A stretch of DNA of 64,000 nucleotides from UBA877 sp034436335 (GCA_034436335.1 DAOTVO010000016.1:51921-115920), one strand, 5' to 3'; counted from the first letter of the stretch, positions 15,523 to 24,565 are shown. Program-made: numbers and translations. Notes: generated by a model not told the origin, from the letters alone.

Positions 15523-17163
15523 ATGAAGCAGAAATTTCAGATCGTATTAGCCGTACTGATGGTCGCCGTGATGACTCTTTCGGCTTGTCAGCCCAAGCCG
15601 GCTGAAAAAGTGACCATCATCATCGGCGTCACCGACCAAATCGCCAGCCTCGACTCGGCAGACGCCTACGCCACCCATGACTGGGAACTGCTCAAGAACA
15701 TTGGCGAGGGGTTGCTGGTCTGGAAGCCCGGTTCAGCCAGTGAACTTGTCCCCGGCATTGCCCAGGATATGCCCGAAATTTCAGCAGACGGGCTGACCTA
15801 TACCCTGAAACTCAAGCCGGGCATCAAATTCGGCGATGGTCTGGAGTTGACCGCGCCCATGTATGCCCAGCAACTCAACCGCCTGCTGACAATTGGCCCC
15901 ACCTGCCCGAACGATGTGGCCGACGCCCTGGCTATTCCTTATATCGAGAGCATCACTGCTCCCGATAACAGCACGCTCGTCTTCAAGTTGAAGGTGCCGA
16001 TTGCCTACTTCCCGCAATTGCTCGCCTCTGCACCTTACCTGCCCTCCCATCCAGACAAGTTCCCGACGACGGAATGCGTGCTCTTCCCCGAAGCCCCTAT
16101 TTATGGCGTCGGCCCCTGGTATATCAGCCAGTACACTCAGAACGAACAACTTGTGCTCGATCCCAATCCGTACTACAAGGGCGAGCGCAAGCCGCAGGTG
16201 GATCAGATTATCATCCGTTACTTCTCCGACCCGCAAACTCTGGCGCTGGCCGTTCAGAACGGCGAAATTGACATCGCCTGGCGTTTCCTCGACCCCGAAC
16301 TGATTGACCAGTTGCGTGGCGTGGAAGGCCTGACGGTAGGTGACATTGATGGCGGCGGCATCCGTTACCTGATTCTCAATCACATGATGCCACCTATGGA
16401 CGATCCCAACGTCGTCAAAGCCGTTGCAGCCGTCGTTGACCGCGATGCCATCGTGGACACGGTCTATAAAGGTGCGGCCACGCCGCTCTATTCCATGAAC
16501 CCGCCTGGCTTCCTGGGGGCCACCGATGCCTTCGATGCCATGTATCAATCACCCAACATTGAGTTGGCGAATCAACTGTTGGCCGCTTCTGGCTATGACG
16601 AAAACAACAAGTGCGCCATCGAACTCTGGTACCCGCCCGACCACTACGGCGCGGCGACCGCTGCCTGGATGGAACTCATCAAGCAGCAACTGGAGGCAGC
16701 CAACTTCAAGGTGGATTTGAAAGCCCAGGAATGGAGCACCTATGTCTCCGCTTTGACGAGTGGCGATTCCTATCAGGCCGGCGTCTTAGGTTGGTTCTAC
16801 GACTATCCTGACCCGTCTAACTATCTTGATCCCTTCGTCTATAACGGCGGCATGGGTACCAATGTGACCATCGCCCAGGAAGGTAGTTCCTACGGCGAAC
16901 CGATCAATGACAAGGCCAAGAAACTGGTTGAACTGCTGGCCCAGGCCGATATCGAGACCGATACCGCAGCCCGTATTGAACTCTATCGCCAGGCTCAGGA
17001 TCTCTATGCTGATTTGGTGGTGACCGTTCCCATCATCATCTTGTCTGAGCACATCACCTATCGCTCGAACATTCACGGCTCCGACGCCTACGGGGCGCCG
17101 GAAACGCTGAACATCGCCACCAACCTTGAGTTCAACTACTCCATGTTGACCAAGACACCGTAG
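15523..17163 (+). CDS. ABC transporter substrate-binding lipoprotein, family 5 (peptide/nickel type)
   Basis: A 546-residue extracytoplasmic solute-binding protein of the DppA/OppA cluster. A lipoprotein signal (MKQKFQIVLAVLMVAVMTLSAC) gives a lipobox LSAC with the lipid-bearing Cys at residue 22. Family 5 blocks follow: LDSADAYATHDWELLKNIGEGLL, YTLKLKPGIKFGDG, and the central IYGVGPWYISQYTQNEQLVLDPNPYYKG. The protein should be anchored to the outer face of the membrane and deliver ligand to the two permeases encoded downstream. The five genes to 21631 form one complete importer. Ligands of this family range from peptides to sugars and opines; the sequence does not tell which. Confidence 0.9.
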   Translation: MKQKFQIVLAVLMVAVMTLSACQPKPAEKVTIIIGVTDQIASLDSADAYATHDWELLKNIGEGLLVWKPGSASELVPGIAQDMPEISADGLTYTLKLKPGIKFGDGLELTAPMYAQQLNRLLTIGPTCPNDVADALAIPYIESITAPDNSTLVFKLKVPIAYFPQLLASAPYLPSHPDKFPTTECVLFPEAPIYGVGPWYISQYTQNEQLVLDPNPYYKGERKPQVDQIIIRYFSDPQTLALAVQNGEIDIAWRFLDPELIDQLRGVEGLTVGDIDGGGIRYLILNHMMPPMDDPNVVKAVAAVVDRDAIVDTVYKGAATPLYSMNPPGFLGATDAFDAMYQSPNIELANQLLAASGYDENNKCAIELWYPPDHYGAATAAWMELIKQQLEAANFKVDLKAQEWSTYVSALTSGDSYQAGVLGWFYDYPDPSNYLDPFVYNGGMGTNVTIAQEGSSYGEPINDKAKKLVELLAQADIETDTAARIELYRQAQDLYADLVVTVPIIILSEHITYRSNIHGSDAYGAPETLNIATNLEFNYSMLTKTP

Positions 17164-17210
17164 CCTGCGATTCTTGGGGGCGGGGTCTTCCCCGCCCCCT
17201 CCTATCAAAT

Positions 17211-18308
17211 ATGTCCCCTATTTTCTTCATCCTGCTCATCCTCGGCGTCCCGTTGACGCTCATGCTCCTGTATGTTTTCGTCAGGGGCTCGATGGGTCTT
17301 CGCAAGTATATTTTGACCCGCATTGGCTTGACCCTGCCAATGGTCTTTATTCTGGCTTCCTTGGTTTTCTTTATCATGCGAGTTCTGCCTGGCGACCCGG
17401 TCCGCTCCGCGCTGGGGCCACGAGGGACGGTCGAACAGGCGGAACACATGCGCCAGGCACTGGGGCTGGACAAACCGCTCATCGTTCAATATGGCATCTT
17501 CCTGAAGAACATGATTACGTTGGACTTCGGGAATTCCATGGTGGGAGGACATCGCCCCATCATTGACGAAATGAGCGAGCGCTTTCCGGCGACCCTTGAA
17601 TTGATTATTCCCTCCTCTATTTTAGCGTTGGGAATCGGTATTTTGGGAGGGGCGCTGGCAGCCGCGAAAAGAAAGACCGCCGTAGATTATGTTTTGCGCG
17701 TCTACTCTGTCATCATTTATTCCCTGCCCATCTTCTGGTTTGGGTTGATGCTGCAATTGCTTTTCGGCATTCAGTTGAAGTTATTACCGGTGGCAGGCCG
17801 GATTGACCCCGTGATTCGCACCACGCTCAAGCCGGTTACCAACATGTATCTGATCGATTCGCTCCTCAACGGCAACTGGCCGGCCTTTGGCTCCGCTCTC
17901 TCGCACCTGATCTTGCCAACCATTACGCTGGGACTAATTTTGTCGGGTGTATTTGTGCGCATGACGCGCATCAACGTGATTGAAACCTTGCAGGCCGACT
18001 ACATCGCCGCGGCGCGCGCACGCGGCATTCGGGAACGCGTTGTCGTTTATGGTCATGCCCTCAAGAATGCCATGATCCCGGTCATTACCCTGATTGGCCT
18101 TCAGGTGGCTATTCTCCTTGCCGGCGCCGTCCTGACGGAAACCATTTTCAACTGGCCGGGCATGGGCGGCTACCTTGTGCAGAGAATTTCCGCGCGCGAT
18201 TACACCGCCGTTCAAAGCGTCATTGCCATGTTCGCCTTGCTGGTGGCTCTCATCAGCCTGATTGTGGACTTAATCTATTCCTTGCTAGACCCGCGGGTGA
18301 GGTACTGA
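17211..18308 (+). CDS. ABC transporter permease, DppB/OppB type
   Basis: A 365-residue inner-membrane permease. A non-standard extra hydrophobic segment (residues 2-26) precedes the normal start of the family, which begins at about residue 31 with RKYILTRIGLTLPMVFILASLVFFIMRVLPGDP. The rest is typical: ALGLDKPLIVQYGIFLKNMITLDFGNS, then the EAA loop QADYIAAARARGIRERVVVYGHALKNAMIPVIT, which contacts the ATPases, and FNWPGMGGYLVQ. It pairs with the DppC-like permease, whose gene begins three bases after its stop. The extra N-terminal helix may be real or the true start may lie at the later Met (residue 25), but no good ribosome site supports the latter. Confidence 0.9.
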   Translation: MSPIFFILLILGVPLTLMLLYVFVRGSMGLRKYILTRIGLTLPMVFILASLVFFIMRVLPGDPVRSALGPRGTVEQAEHMRQALGLDKPLIVQYGIFLKNMITLDFGNSMVGGHRPIIDEMSERFPATLELIIPSSILALGIGILGGALAAAKRKTAVDYVLRVYSVIIYSLPIFWFGLMLQLLFGIQLKLLPVAGRIDPVIRTTLKPVTNMYLIDSLLNGNWPAFGSALSHLILPTITLGLILSGVFVRMTRINVIETLQADYIAAARARGIRERVVVYGHALKNAMIPVITLIGLQVAILLAGAVLTETIFNWPGMGGYLVQRISARDYTAVQSVIAMFALLVALISLIVDLIYSLLDPRVRY

Positions 18309-18310
18309 TC

Positions 18311-19594
18311 ATGCCTTCCATAGATGAGAACAACACCGAAATCAAACAAGAAGCCGAAGCCTGGAAAAGCGACCTGCAACGGGTTGGCTTCGTGCGCCGT
18401 TTGTTTCTAGCGCGCAAGTGGTATGGAGCAGACTGGTGGTTTGTCGCCATTTCTGCTGTGATGGTGCTTGGGTTTATCTTTGTGGCTTTATTTCCCGGCC
18501 TGCTGGCCCCCTATGGCCCGGACGAGATTGTCGGCACCAGTTTCCTCGCCCCTGGAGCATATCCGGTTGTGCCGGTTCTTCTGGTTCGCTCTGAATCTTC
18601 CGCCCATGCCTTGATAGACCTGGCCGTTCCGGAGGACGCTGAGCGTCCCGTCATTGGGGTCATCATGGGCGGGCCGACGGCCACTGCTTTGCGCGAACAC
18701 GCCCAGGAATTGGACAATCAATTGATTGCGCAGGGGAACGGCCTGCGTCTGCGGCCGCGCATCGAACGCTATGCGGCGCTCGAAGACTTGCTCGATGCGG
18801 TCGATTCCGGCAAAATCCAGGCCGCGGTGGCGGACTTGCACGAATTCGAAAAACTCGCCTCGCATTATCCCAACCTGCGCGCCGGCGACTCCATCACAGG
18901 CGAAACGGCCGCCGCCGGCGGTTTTATCATGGGAACCAACGAAATCGGTCAGGATGTTTTCAGCCGCCTCATCTGGGGGACGCGCATTGCCATCATTGTT
19001 GGCTTTTCCTCCTCGATTATTTCCCTCCTCGCCGGTCTGCCTCTCGGCTTGATGGCAGGCTACCTCGGTGGCTCGTTTGACCGCCTGCTCAGCCTGCTCA
19101 TGGACAGCCTGTATGCTTTCCCCGGCCTCATCCTGGCCATTGCCATCACGGCCGTCCTTGGGCCGAGCATGTACAACGTCATCATCGCCATTGCCGTCCT
19201 GTATGTCCCCACGTATTACCGTGTCGTGCGCGGACAAACCCTGGCCGTGAAAGAGGAGGTTTACGTCGAGGCGGCCCGCAGTATTGGCGCGCGCCGCTGG
19301 GAAATTTTGTGGCGCTACATCTACCCAAACGTGATTCCCTCGGTGGCTATCATCTTTTCGGTCAACGTCGCCGATGCCATCCTGACCGGGGCTGGTCTCT
19401 CCTTCCTGGGCCTGGGCATGCCCCCCACGATAGCCGATTGGGGCATTGACCTGGCGCGCGGCCAGCGGTTTATCCAAACGGCCTGGTGGCTGATCACCTA
19501 TCCCGGCCTCGCCATCATGCTGGTTGTCCTGGCCTTTACCATGATGGGGGAGGGCCTCATGGAAATTTACAATCCAAAATTACGGGAGCGCTGA
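18311..19594 (+). CDS. ABC transporter permease, DppC type, with an inserted binding-protein-like lobe
   Basis: A 427-residue permease, over 100 residues longer than ordinary DppC proteins (about 280-300). After transmembrane segment 1 (residues 41-66) and the usual LLAPYGPDEI, about 125 extra residues (about 74-203) precede the family block MGTNEIGQDVFSRLIWGTR. The insertion reads like lobe 2 of a type-2 periplasmic binding protein: VVPVLLVRSES, then PVIGVIMGGPTATALREHAQ, then RYAALEDLLDAVDSGKIQAAVADLHEFEKLASHYPNL. It would lie outside the cytoplasmic membrane. The remainder is standard, with the EAA loop VEAARSIGARRWEILWRYIYPNVIP and a C-terminal MMGEGLMEIYNPKLRER. The next gene overlaps by one base (TGATG). 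The permease role is certain; the lobe's role is inference. Confidence 0.88.
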   Translation: MPSIDENNTEIKQEAEAWKSDLQRVGFVRRLFLARKWYGADWWFVAISAVMVLGFIFVALFPGLLAPYGPDEIVGTSFLAPGAYPVVPVLLVRSESSAHALIDLAVPEDAERPVIGVIMGGPTATALREHAQELDNQLIAQGNGLRLRPRIERYAALEDLLDAVDSGKIQAAVADLHEFEKLASHYPNLRAGDSITGETAAAGGFIMGTNEIGQDVFSRLIWGTRIAIIVGFSSSIISLLAGLPLGLMAGYLGGSFDRLLSLLMDSLYAFPGLILAIAITAVLGPSMYNVIIAIAVLYVPTYYRVVRGQTLAVKEEVYVEAARSIGARRWEILWRYIYPNVIPSVAIIFSVNVADAILTGAGLSFLGLGMPPTIADWGIDLARGQRFIQTAWWLITYPGLAIMLVVLAFTMMGEGLMEIYNPKLRER

Positions 19595-20592
19595 TGCCTG
19601 CAGAACCCCTTTTGTCCGTCCGTAATTTGACCGTCGAATATGTAACCCGCGCCGGCGTTGTAAAAGCCGCCGAGGATGTTTCCTTCGACATCCGCCGTCA
19701 GGAGATTCTCGGCCTGGTGGGCGAATCCGGCTGCGGCAAATCAACGCTCGGCAAGGCGCTGATGCGCCTCCACCGCAAACCGGCGCGAATCGCCGGCGGC
19801 GAACTGCTCTTCGACGGCCGCGACCTGATGAAATTGACCGAAGACGAAATGCGCGCCGTGCGCGGGGCCGAGATTGGCATGGTCTTCCAGGACCCGATGA
19901 CTTCCCTCAACCCCGTTCAGCGCATCATCGAGCATCTGACCGAAACCATTCACGCCCACGAGCCGGATACCACCGACGAAGAAGCCCGCGCCCGCGCCGC
20001 CGTCCTGGCTGAAAAACTCGGCATCCGCAGCGAGCGGCTCAAGGAGTACCCACACCAGATGTCGGGCGGCATGCGTCAGCGCGTGATGATTTCTCTGGCG
20101 CTGGCCCTGCGTGCCAAACTGGTCATCGCCGACGAACCGACCACCTCGCTGGATGTGATTGTGGAGGCGAAATTCCTCGACCTTCTGCGCGAACTGCGCC
20201 AGGAATTTGGCCTTACCATTCTGCTCATCACGCACAATATCGGCGTGGTCGCCGAAGTGGCCGACCGCGTGGCGGTTATGTACGCCGCCCGCCTGGTGGA
20301 GATTGGGGACGTGAAGGACATCTTCGCCTCCCCAAAACACCCGTACACGCAGGGCTTGCTCCGTTCTGTTCCCAACATCGAACTGGACGGAGAAAGTCTT
20401 TACAAGATGGAGGGCCTGCCGCCAAATTTGCTTCATCCACCGCTGGGATGCCGTTTCCATCCGCGCTGTCCCTTTGCGATGGAGATTTGCCGTCAAGAGT
20501 CGCCCGAATTGGAACCGGTCGGCGACGACCATCTTGCCGCCTGTTGGCTATACCACACGACAACCGGAAAGGAGGGGGCAAAGAATGGCTGA
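19594..20592 (+). CDS. ABC transporter ATP-binding protein, DppD/OppD type
   Basis: A 332-residue ATPase. Walker A is GESGCGKST, the Q-loop is in MVFQDPMTSLNP, the ABC signature is MSGGMRQRV, Walker B is LVIADEPTTSLD and the switch His is in LITHNIGVV. The C-terminal oligopeptide-transporter extension has HPRCPFAMEIC, whose cysteines in related proteins bind an iron-sulfur cluster (CRFHPRCPFAMEIC plus a later Cys). The start is the ATG at 19594, sharing one base with the previous stop. It pairs with the ATPase encoded from 20585. Confidence 0.92.
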   Translation: MPAEPLLSVRNLTVEYVTRAGVVKAAEDVSFDIRRQEILGLVGESGCGKSTLGKALMRLHRKPARIAGGELLFDGRDLMKLTEDEMRAVRGAEIGMVFQDPMTSLNPVQRIIEHLTETIHAHEPDTTDEEARARAAVLAEKLGIRSERLKEYPHQMSGGMRQRVMISLALALRAKLVIADEPTTSLDVIVEAKFLDLLRELRQEFGLTILLITHNIGVVAEVADRVAVMYAARLVEIGDVKDIFASPKHPYTQGLLRSVPNIELDGESLYKMEGLPPNLLHPPLGCRFHPRCPFAMEICRQESPELEPVGDDHLAACWLYHTTTGKEGAKNG

Positions 20593-21631
20593 AAAACGTT
20601 TGCAGGCCGCGCCCGCAGAAAACGCGGGGACAGTCTCCGAAGTCCTCGTGCGCCTCGAAGAGGTTCGCAAGCATTTTCCGCTCCAGAGCGGCTTCATCGC
20701 CTCGCTTCTCAACCGTGGACACGTCCCCGCCGTCAAGGCCGTGGACGGCGTCAGCTTCGAGATTAAGAAAGGCGAAGTGTTTGGCCTGGCCGGCGAAAGC
20801 GGCTCCGGCAAGTCCACCGTCGGCCGTCTGGTTCTGCGTCTGTACGAGCCGACCTCGGGAAAAATCTACTTCGACGGCATTGACATTTGCAAACTGTCCG
20901 AGGAGGAAATGCGCCGCCTGCGCGCCCGCATGCAACTGGTCTTCCAGGACCCGCTCGCCTCGCTCAACCCGCGCATGACCATCGGACAGGCCATCCAGCA
21001 CCCGGTCAGCATCCACCTGCCCGGTCTCGCGCCGGACGAACAGCGCGGCCGCGTGCTGAACATGCTCCAGGCGGTCGGTCTCACCCCGCCCGAATCGTAT
21101 TACGACCTTTTCCCGCACCAAATCTCCGGCGGACAGCGCCAGCGCATCGTGCTTGCCCGCGCCCTGGTGACCAATCCCGAATTGATTGTCGCCGACGAGC
21201 CGATTGCTATGGCGGATGTCTCTGTGCGGGCGCTCCTGCTCGACCTGATGATGCAGTTGAAACAGCAATTCGACCTGACGTATCTCTTCATCACTCACGA
21301 CCTGGCCACGGCGAAATACGTTTGCGACCGGATTGCCATCATGTACCTGGGGAAACTGTGCGAACTTGGCCCGCTCGACGAGGTGTACCGTCATTCGGCG
21401 CACCCCTATACCCGCGCCCTGCTCAAGGCCGTTCCGGTGCCGGACCCGCTCCATCGGCGTACCGAACCGATGCCGGTGGGCGAAATTCCGAGCGCCATCA
21501 ACCCGCCCTCCGGCTGCCGTTTTCATCCGCGCTGCCCGCTGGCCCAGGCCAATTGCGCCGAGGAAGAACCGCTCTGGCGCGAAATCCGCCCGGGTCACTT
21601 TGTGGCCTGTCATTACGCCGAGAAAGTCTAA
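20585..21631 (+). CDS. ABC transporter ATP-binding protein, DppF/OppF type
   Basis: A 348-residue ATPase: Walker A GESGSGKST, Q-loop LVFQDPLASLNPRM, signature ISGGQRQRI, Walker B LIVADEPIAMAD, switch His in FITHDLATAKYV, and the oligopeptide C-terminal block GCRFHPRCPLAQANC. In Walker B the usual PTSALD is PIAMAD, with an aspartate displaced by one position relative to the partner, a mild divergence. The ATG at 20585 lies inside the end of the upstream gene (8-base overlap) and follows GGAGGGGGC. It completes the five-gene importer. Confidence 0.9.
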   Translation: MAEKRLQAAPAENAGTVSEVLVRLEEVRKHFPLQSGFIASLLNRGHVPAVKAVDGVSFEIKKGEVFGLAGESGSGKSTVGRLVLRLYEPTSGKIYFDGIDICKLSEEEMRRLRARMQLVFQDPLASLNPRMTIGQAIQHPVSIHLPGLAPDEQRGRVLNMLQAVGLTPPESYYDLFPHQISGGQRQRIVLARALVTNPELIVADEPIAMADVSVRALLLDLMMQLKQQFDLTYLFITHDLATAKYVCDRIAIMYLGKLCELGPLDEVYRHSAHPYTRALLKAVPVPDPLHRRTEPMPVGEIPSAINPPSGCRFHPRCPLAQANCAEEEPLWREIRPGHFVACHYAEKV

Positions 21632-21693
21632 TCGGCGGAACTTCTCTTGCAGGTGGAACGAAACGCATTTTTGCCCCCGGACACGGTAAATCT

Positions 21694-21724
21694 AGGTAGG
21701 TCGGACTGTCAGTCCGACCTACCT
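21694..21724. repeat. 31-bp perfect palindrome (TAGGTCGGA family)
   Basis: AGGTAGGTCGGACT, GTC, then the exact complement. It sits in the 97-base gap between two convergent genes, so a bidirectional terminator role is plausible although there is no T-run. The core TAGGTCGGAYT-RTC-ARTCCGACCTA recurs at 49359. Confidence 0.75.
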
Positions 21725-21728
21725 CATC

Positions 21729-22727
21729 TTAATTGATTTTGCGGTGCACTTTCAGGATGGCAATCTTGGTCGAGTGGTTGAATGGACTTGGGTCGGTGAG
21801 CGGCGCGCCAACGCGCGTCTCGGCGTAACCGGCGCAGTCTTCCGGGACGGGGATGAGTTCGGCAATGCGCAGGTAACCGTCGGCGCAGAGCGCCTCCAGC
21901 GCGGCGAGGTACTCTCGCCCGCTTACATAGAGGGCGTTGTTGACCGCCGCCAGCCAGCCGCCGTCGTTGATGAGCGGCCGCACCTTGTTGATGAGCCGGG
22001 CGCTGTCGGTGTTCAGGTCGAGGCGGGAGCGGGGAGCGGCGGCAAAGAAAGGCGGGTCAAGGAAAACGCAGTCGAAGCGCTCGCCGGCGCGTTTCATCCG
22101 GCTGACCTGAGCAAAGAAATCCCCGGCGATGAAATCCGCTTTGCGGATGGGAAAACCGTTTAGAGTGTAGGTGGTTTTGGCGAGGTTGAGGAACTGCCGG
22201 TCGAGGTCCACATGGACAACGCGGGCTGCGCCCCCGGCCAGGGCCGCCGCGCCGAGACTGCCGGTGTAGGCGAAAGTATTGAGCGCCGCTTTGCCGCGCA
22301 AATGTTCGAGCGCCCATTTTCGTAGATTTCGTGTATCCAGGTAGAAGGTGGCGTCTTGATGCAAGGTCAGGTCGAGGGCGTACCAGACGCCATGTTCGCG
22401 GATTTTCCGGTCGAGGCGCTCGCCAAAAAGCAGGCGGCCGCGACGCTCATCGGGCAGGGGGGAGCGACGCGTCTTCAGCAGGGCGGATTTCAGCCAGGGT
22501 AGGCGCGCACGCGCCAGGTCCAACGCGGGGCGAAGGACCTGTTCCGCGTCGAGGGGCGGGTCGGCCAGGTCGAAAATGACCAGCGTGGAGGCGTACACGT
22601 CCATGACCAGGCCCGGAAAGCCTTCCAGGAAGCCGTTGAAGAGCCGAAAGGCGCTCTCGTGTGGCGGGTCGAAGAAGGCGGCGCGGGCAGAGAAGATGCG
22701 GTTGAGAAGGGCAGAGTCGAGAAGCAT
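21729..22727 (-). CDS. Class I SAM-dependent methyltransferase, RlmI/RlmK-like (rRNA m5C type)
   Basis: A 332-residue protein. The N-terminal part (SAFRLFNGFLEGFPGLVMDVY) resembles the EEHEE region of RlmI-type 23S rRNA methyltransferases but the N-terminal PUA domain of RlmI is missing. The catalytic domain has LDLTLHQDATFYLDTRNLRKW, the SAM motif I NTFAYTGSLGAAALAGGA, the acidic motif II VVHVDLDRQ and motif IV FLDPPFF. Family members methylate cytosine or guanine in 23S rRNA, usually with DPPxF as here. It is transcribed leftward after the NYN gene, with a hairpin in the 37-base gap between them. No strong ribosome site is seen. Confidence 0.8.
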   Translation of the reverse strand: MLLDSALLNRIFSARAAFFDPPHESAFRLFNGFLEGFPGLVMDVYASTLVIFDLADPPLDAEQVLRPALDLARARLPWLKSALLKTRRSPLPDERRGRLLFGERLDRKIREHGVWYALDLTLHQDATFYLDTRNLRKWALEHLRGKAALNTFAYTGSLGAAALAGGAARVVHVDLDRQFLNLAKTTYTLNGFPIRKADFIAGDFFAQVSRMKRAGERFDCVFLDPPFFAAAPRSRLDLNTDSARLINKVRPLINDGGWLAAVNNALYVSGREYLAALEALCADGYLRIAELIPVPEDCAGYAETRVGAPLTDPSPFNHSTKIAILKVHRKIN

Positions 22728-22734
22728 AGGAGCG

Positions 22735-22761
22735 AAGAGACCGTCTCGGTGACGGTCTCTT
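22735..22761. terminator. Hairpin between the NYN and methyltransferase genes
   Basis: AAGAGACCGTC pairs perfectly with GACGGTCTCTT across TCGGT. A GTTTTA stretch follows on the + strand only, while both adjacent genes are on the minus strand, so for them it can at most cause a pause. Confidence 0.5.
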
Positions 22762-22764
22762 GTT

Positions 22765-23577
22765 TTACTCTTTCATTTTTACGTAGAATAACGTACTGCC
22801 GTCAATCTCCTGGGTACGCATCTCGAAGAGGTCCTTGTAACTGGCCATCAGGCGCGAGAGTTGACGGTGACCGTAGGTGCGCGGGTCGAAGCCGGGGTCG
22901 AGCTGGTAGAGGGCGTTGCCCATGTGGTCCAGGCGCGCCCAGCCGTCCTCGCCCTCGGCGATTTCGTAGGCCTGACGCAGGAGCGGCAGCGGGTCGTTCT
23001 CGCTGTCTGTTTCGTGGGCGGGGTGCGAAACAGTCTCCGGGGCGGAGGTTGGGGCGGCCGATTCGGGTTTCTTTTTCGGCTGACCGCGCTTCTGAGATGC
23101 GGCGCGCTGGGCTTTTTGCTCGGCCACCAGGTTGGAGGTGTACACGAACACGTCGCAGGCGTTGACGAAGGGCTTGGGGGTTTTCTTTTCGCCAATGCCC
23201 ATCACAAAGACACCGCTCTCGCGGATGCGTGTGGCAAGACGCGTGTAGTCGCTGTCGCTGGAGACGAGGCAGAAGCCGTCCACCACTCCAGAGTGGAGCA
23301 GGTCCATGGCGTCAATAATCATGGCGCTGTCGGTGGCGTTCTTGCCAACCGTGTAGCGGAATTGCTGAACTGGCTGGACAGCGTGGAAATTGAGGACGTC
23401 CTTCCACTGGTTCATGTTGGAAGTCGTCCAGTCACCGTAGATGCGGCGCACGGTCACCAGGCCGTATTTTCCGGCTTCCACCAGCATTTGCGGCAGCAGG
23501 TTGGCCTGGGCGTTATCGCCGTCAATCAGGATGGCGATTTTGTGTCTTGAAATAGGAGCAAATTGTTCGTCGGACAT
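22765..23577 (-). CDS. NYN-domain (PIN-like) protein with C-terminal OST-HTH/LOTUS-like region
   Basis: A 270-residue protein. Residues 10-150 form a NYN/DUF88 (LabA-like) nuclease domain: KIAILIDGDNAQANLL with the first acidic residue pair, IYGDWTT, the GKNATDSAMIIDAMDLLHSG block and CLVSSDSDYTRLATRIRESG with the later acidic residues. A charged, proline-rich linker (KKKPESAAPTSAPETVSHPAHE) leads to about 70 residues (LLRQAYEIAEGEDGWARLDHMGNALYQLDPGFDPRTYGHRQLSRLMASY) of OST-HTH/LOTUS type, a likely RNA-binding module. Together these suggest an RNA-processing or silencing factor. I start at the ATG at 23577; an upstream in-frame ATG at 23634 overlaps a TATAAT (23623-23628 on this strand) that is probably its promoter. 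Confidence 0.82.
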   Translation of the reverse strand: MSDEQFAPISRHKIAILIDGDNAQANLLPQMLVEAGKYGLVTVRRIYGDWTTSNMNQWKDVLNFHAVQPVQQFRYTVGKNATDSAMIIDAMDLLHSGVVDGFCLVSSDSDYTRLATRIRESGVFVMGIGEKKTPKPFVNACDVFVYTSNLVAEQKAQRAASQKRGQPKKKPESAAPTSAPETVSHPAHETDSENDPLPLLRQAYEIAEGEDGWARLDHMGNALYQLDPGFDPRTYGHRQLSRLMASYKDLFEMRTQEIDGSTLFYVKMKE

Positions 23578-23847
23578 ATTTCTTTCTTTTACGCCTGCGC
23601 GAAGAATGTGAGGATTTTCTCCATTATACGGCATTTTCTGGCCAGAAGGTCACTGCTTGCTTTGCTCATTTGCAGCGGCCGCAAATTTGTAACTGCCTAA
23701 ATTCCCAAAAAGGACGCTGCCGCGCCGATTGGAGAAGAAATCGGCGAGAACGCATCCGCAAAGTAAATCTGTGTAATTTGCGGATAACTTTGGCGTTTTG
23801 CGCGTGCAGACGACGCCCTTGTTTCGTTGGGCAGGTAGTTTCTGTTT

Positions 23848-24474
23848 TTACGGGATCGGCTCAATGACCCCCAATTTCTCTGGCGCCCGGCCGGGCCAAC
23901 CCAGGGCGGCGCAACTGGGCGCGGTGACGCTGACGGCCGGGCCTTCCTGGCTGGTTACACCTACTTGGATGGAGGTGTCCACCTGGAAGCCGGTATCTAC
24001 GGTCAGTTTCAGCAAAACCTGTTTCCTTGCTGGCAGCACAGGAACACAAGCCGTCTTATCAGGATGCTCCCGCGCTTCGTCGCTGGCGCTCAGCGTGGCG
24101 CAGACGTTGGTCAGGTCGGTCGAGGTGTAATTTTTCAAGAGCGGATAGGCGTTGGTCACCTCGCCCATGCCGTGAGTCAGGTCGAGGCTGGTGTTGCAGG
24201 CGGAGATCTCGACCAACAGGCTGAACGCCGCGGCGGGCGTTTCGGTGGGGGAGGCGGTCAGGGTGGCGGTGGGGGGCTCGCTTGCTGTTGGCGTTCCCGA
24301 GGGGGTGAAGGTGGCGGATGGCGCAAAGGGCGAGGTCGGCGAGAGGATGGCCGGAGGCGGCGAGGGGGTCATCTCTCTGGTCGCGACTTGGGTCGGGAGG
24401 ACGATGCGTCCACAGGCTGCCAGCAGGATGAAAATCGGCAGAATCAGGGAGAGGTGTTTGGGGGAAGAGCCCAT
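23848..24474 (-). CDS. Predicted lipoprotein with Thr/Pro-rich linker, function unknown
   Basis: A 208-residue exported protein. The signal sequence MGSSPKHLSLILPIFILLAAC ends in a lipobox LAAC (Cys 21). A long low-complexity spacer of Ser, Thr and Pro follows (PSPPPAILSPTSPFAPSATF and repeats of TPTASEPPTATLTASPTETP type) and lifts a C-terminal domain of about 120 residues off the membrane. That domain has paired cysteines (SACNTS, TNVCATL, KTACVP, APSCAAL) and alternating beta-strand character (VLLKLTVDTGFQVDTSIQVGV). I do not recognise it. The start codon has a -10-like TACAAT six bases upstream and no ribosome site, so it is probably leaderless. Confidence 0.75.
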   Translation of the reverse strand: MGSSPKHLSLILPIFILLAACGRIVLPTQVATREMTPSPPPAILSPTSPFAPSATFTPSGTPTASEPPTATLTASPTETPAAAFSLLVEISACNTSLDLTHGMGEVTNAYPLLKNYTSTDLTNVCATLSASDEAREHPDKTACVPVLPARKQVLLKLTVDTGFQVDTSIQVGVTSQEGPAVSVTAPSCAALGWPGRAPEKLGVIEPIP

Positions 24475-24480
24475 GCGCCA

Positions 24481-24486
24481 ATTGTA
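24481..24486 (-). promoter_or_regulatory. -10 box of the lipoprotein gene, leaderless arrangement
   Basis: TACAAT on the minus strand ends six bases before the ATG (24474). A TGACAA about 18 bases further upstream may be the -35. Confidence 0.5.
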
Positions 24487-24531
24487 GCCGAATTCTGCGC
24501 GTTTTTGTCACTGCCTTTTGAGCGACCGCAA

Positions 24532-24560
24532 GGAAAACGGAGACCGCTTGACGGTCTCCG
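24532..24560 (-). terminator. Intrinsic terminator of tRNA-Arg
   Basis: On the minus strand CGGAGACCG and CGGTCTCCG form a 9-bp stem around a 5-base loop, followed by TTTTCC. It lies five bases after the tRNA. Confidence 0.8.
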
Positions 24561-24565
24561 AAGAG

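Noticed and set aside
20276..21613. 445-codon minus-strand frame opposite the two ATPase genes
   Set aside because: Crosses the junction of dppD and dppF-like genes; composition is shadow-like.
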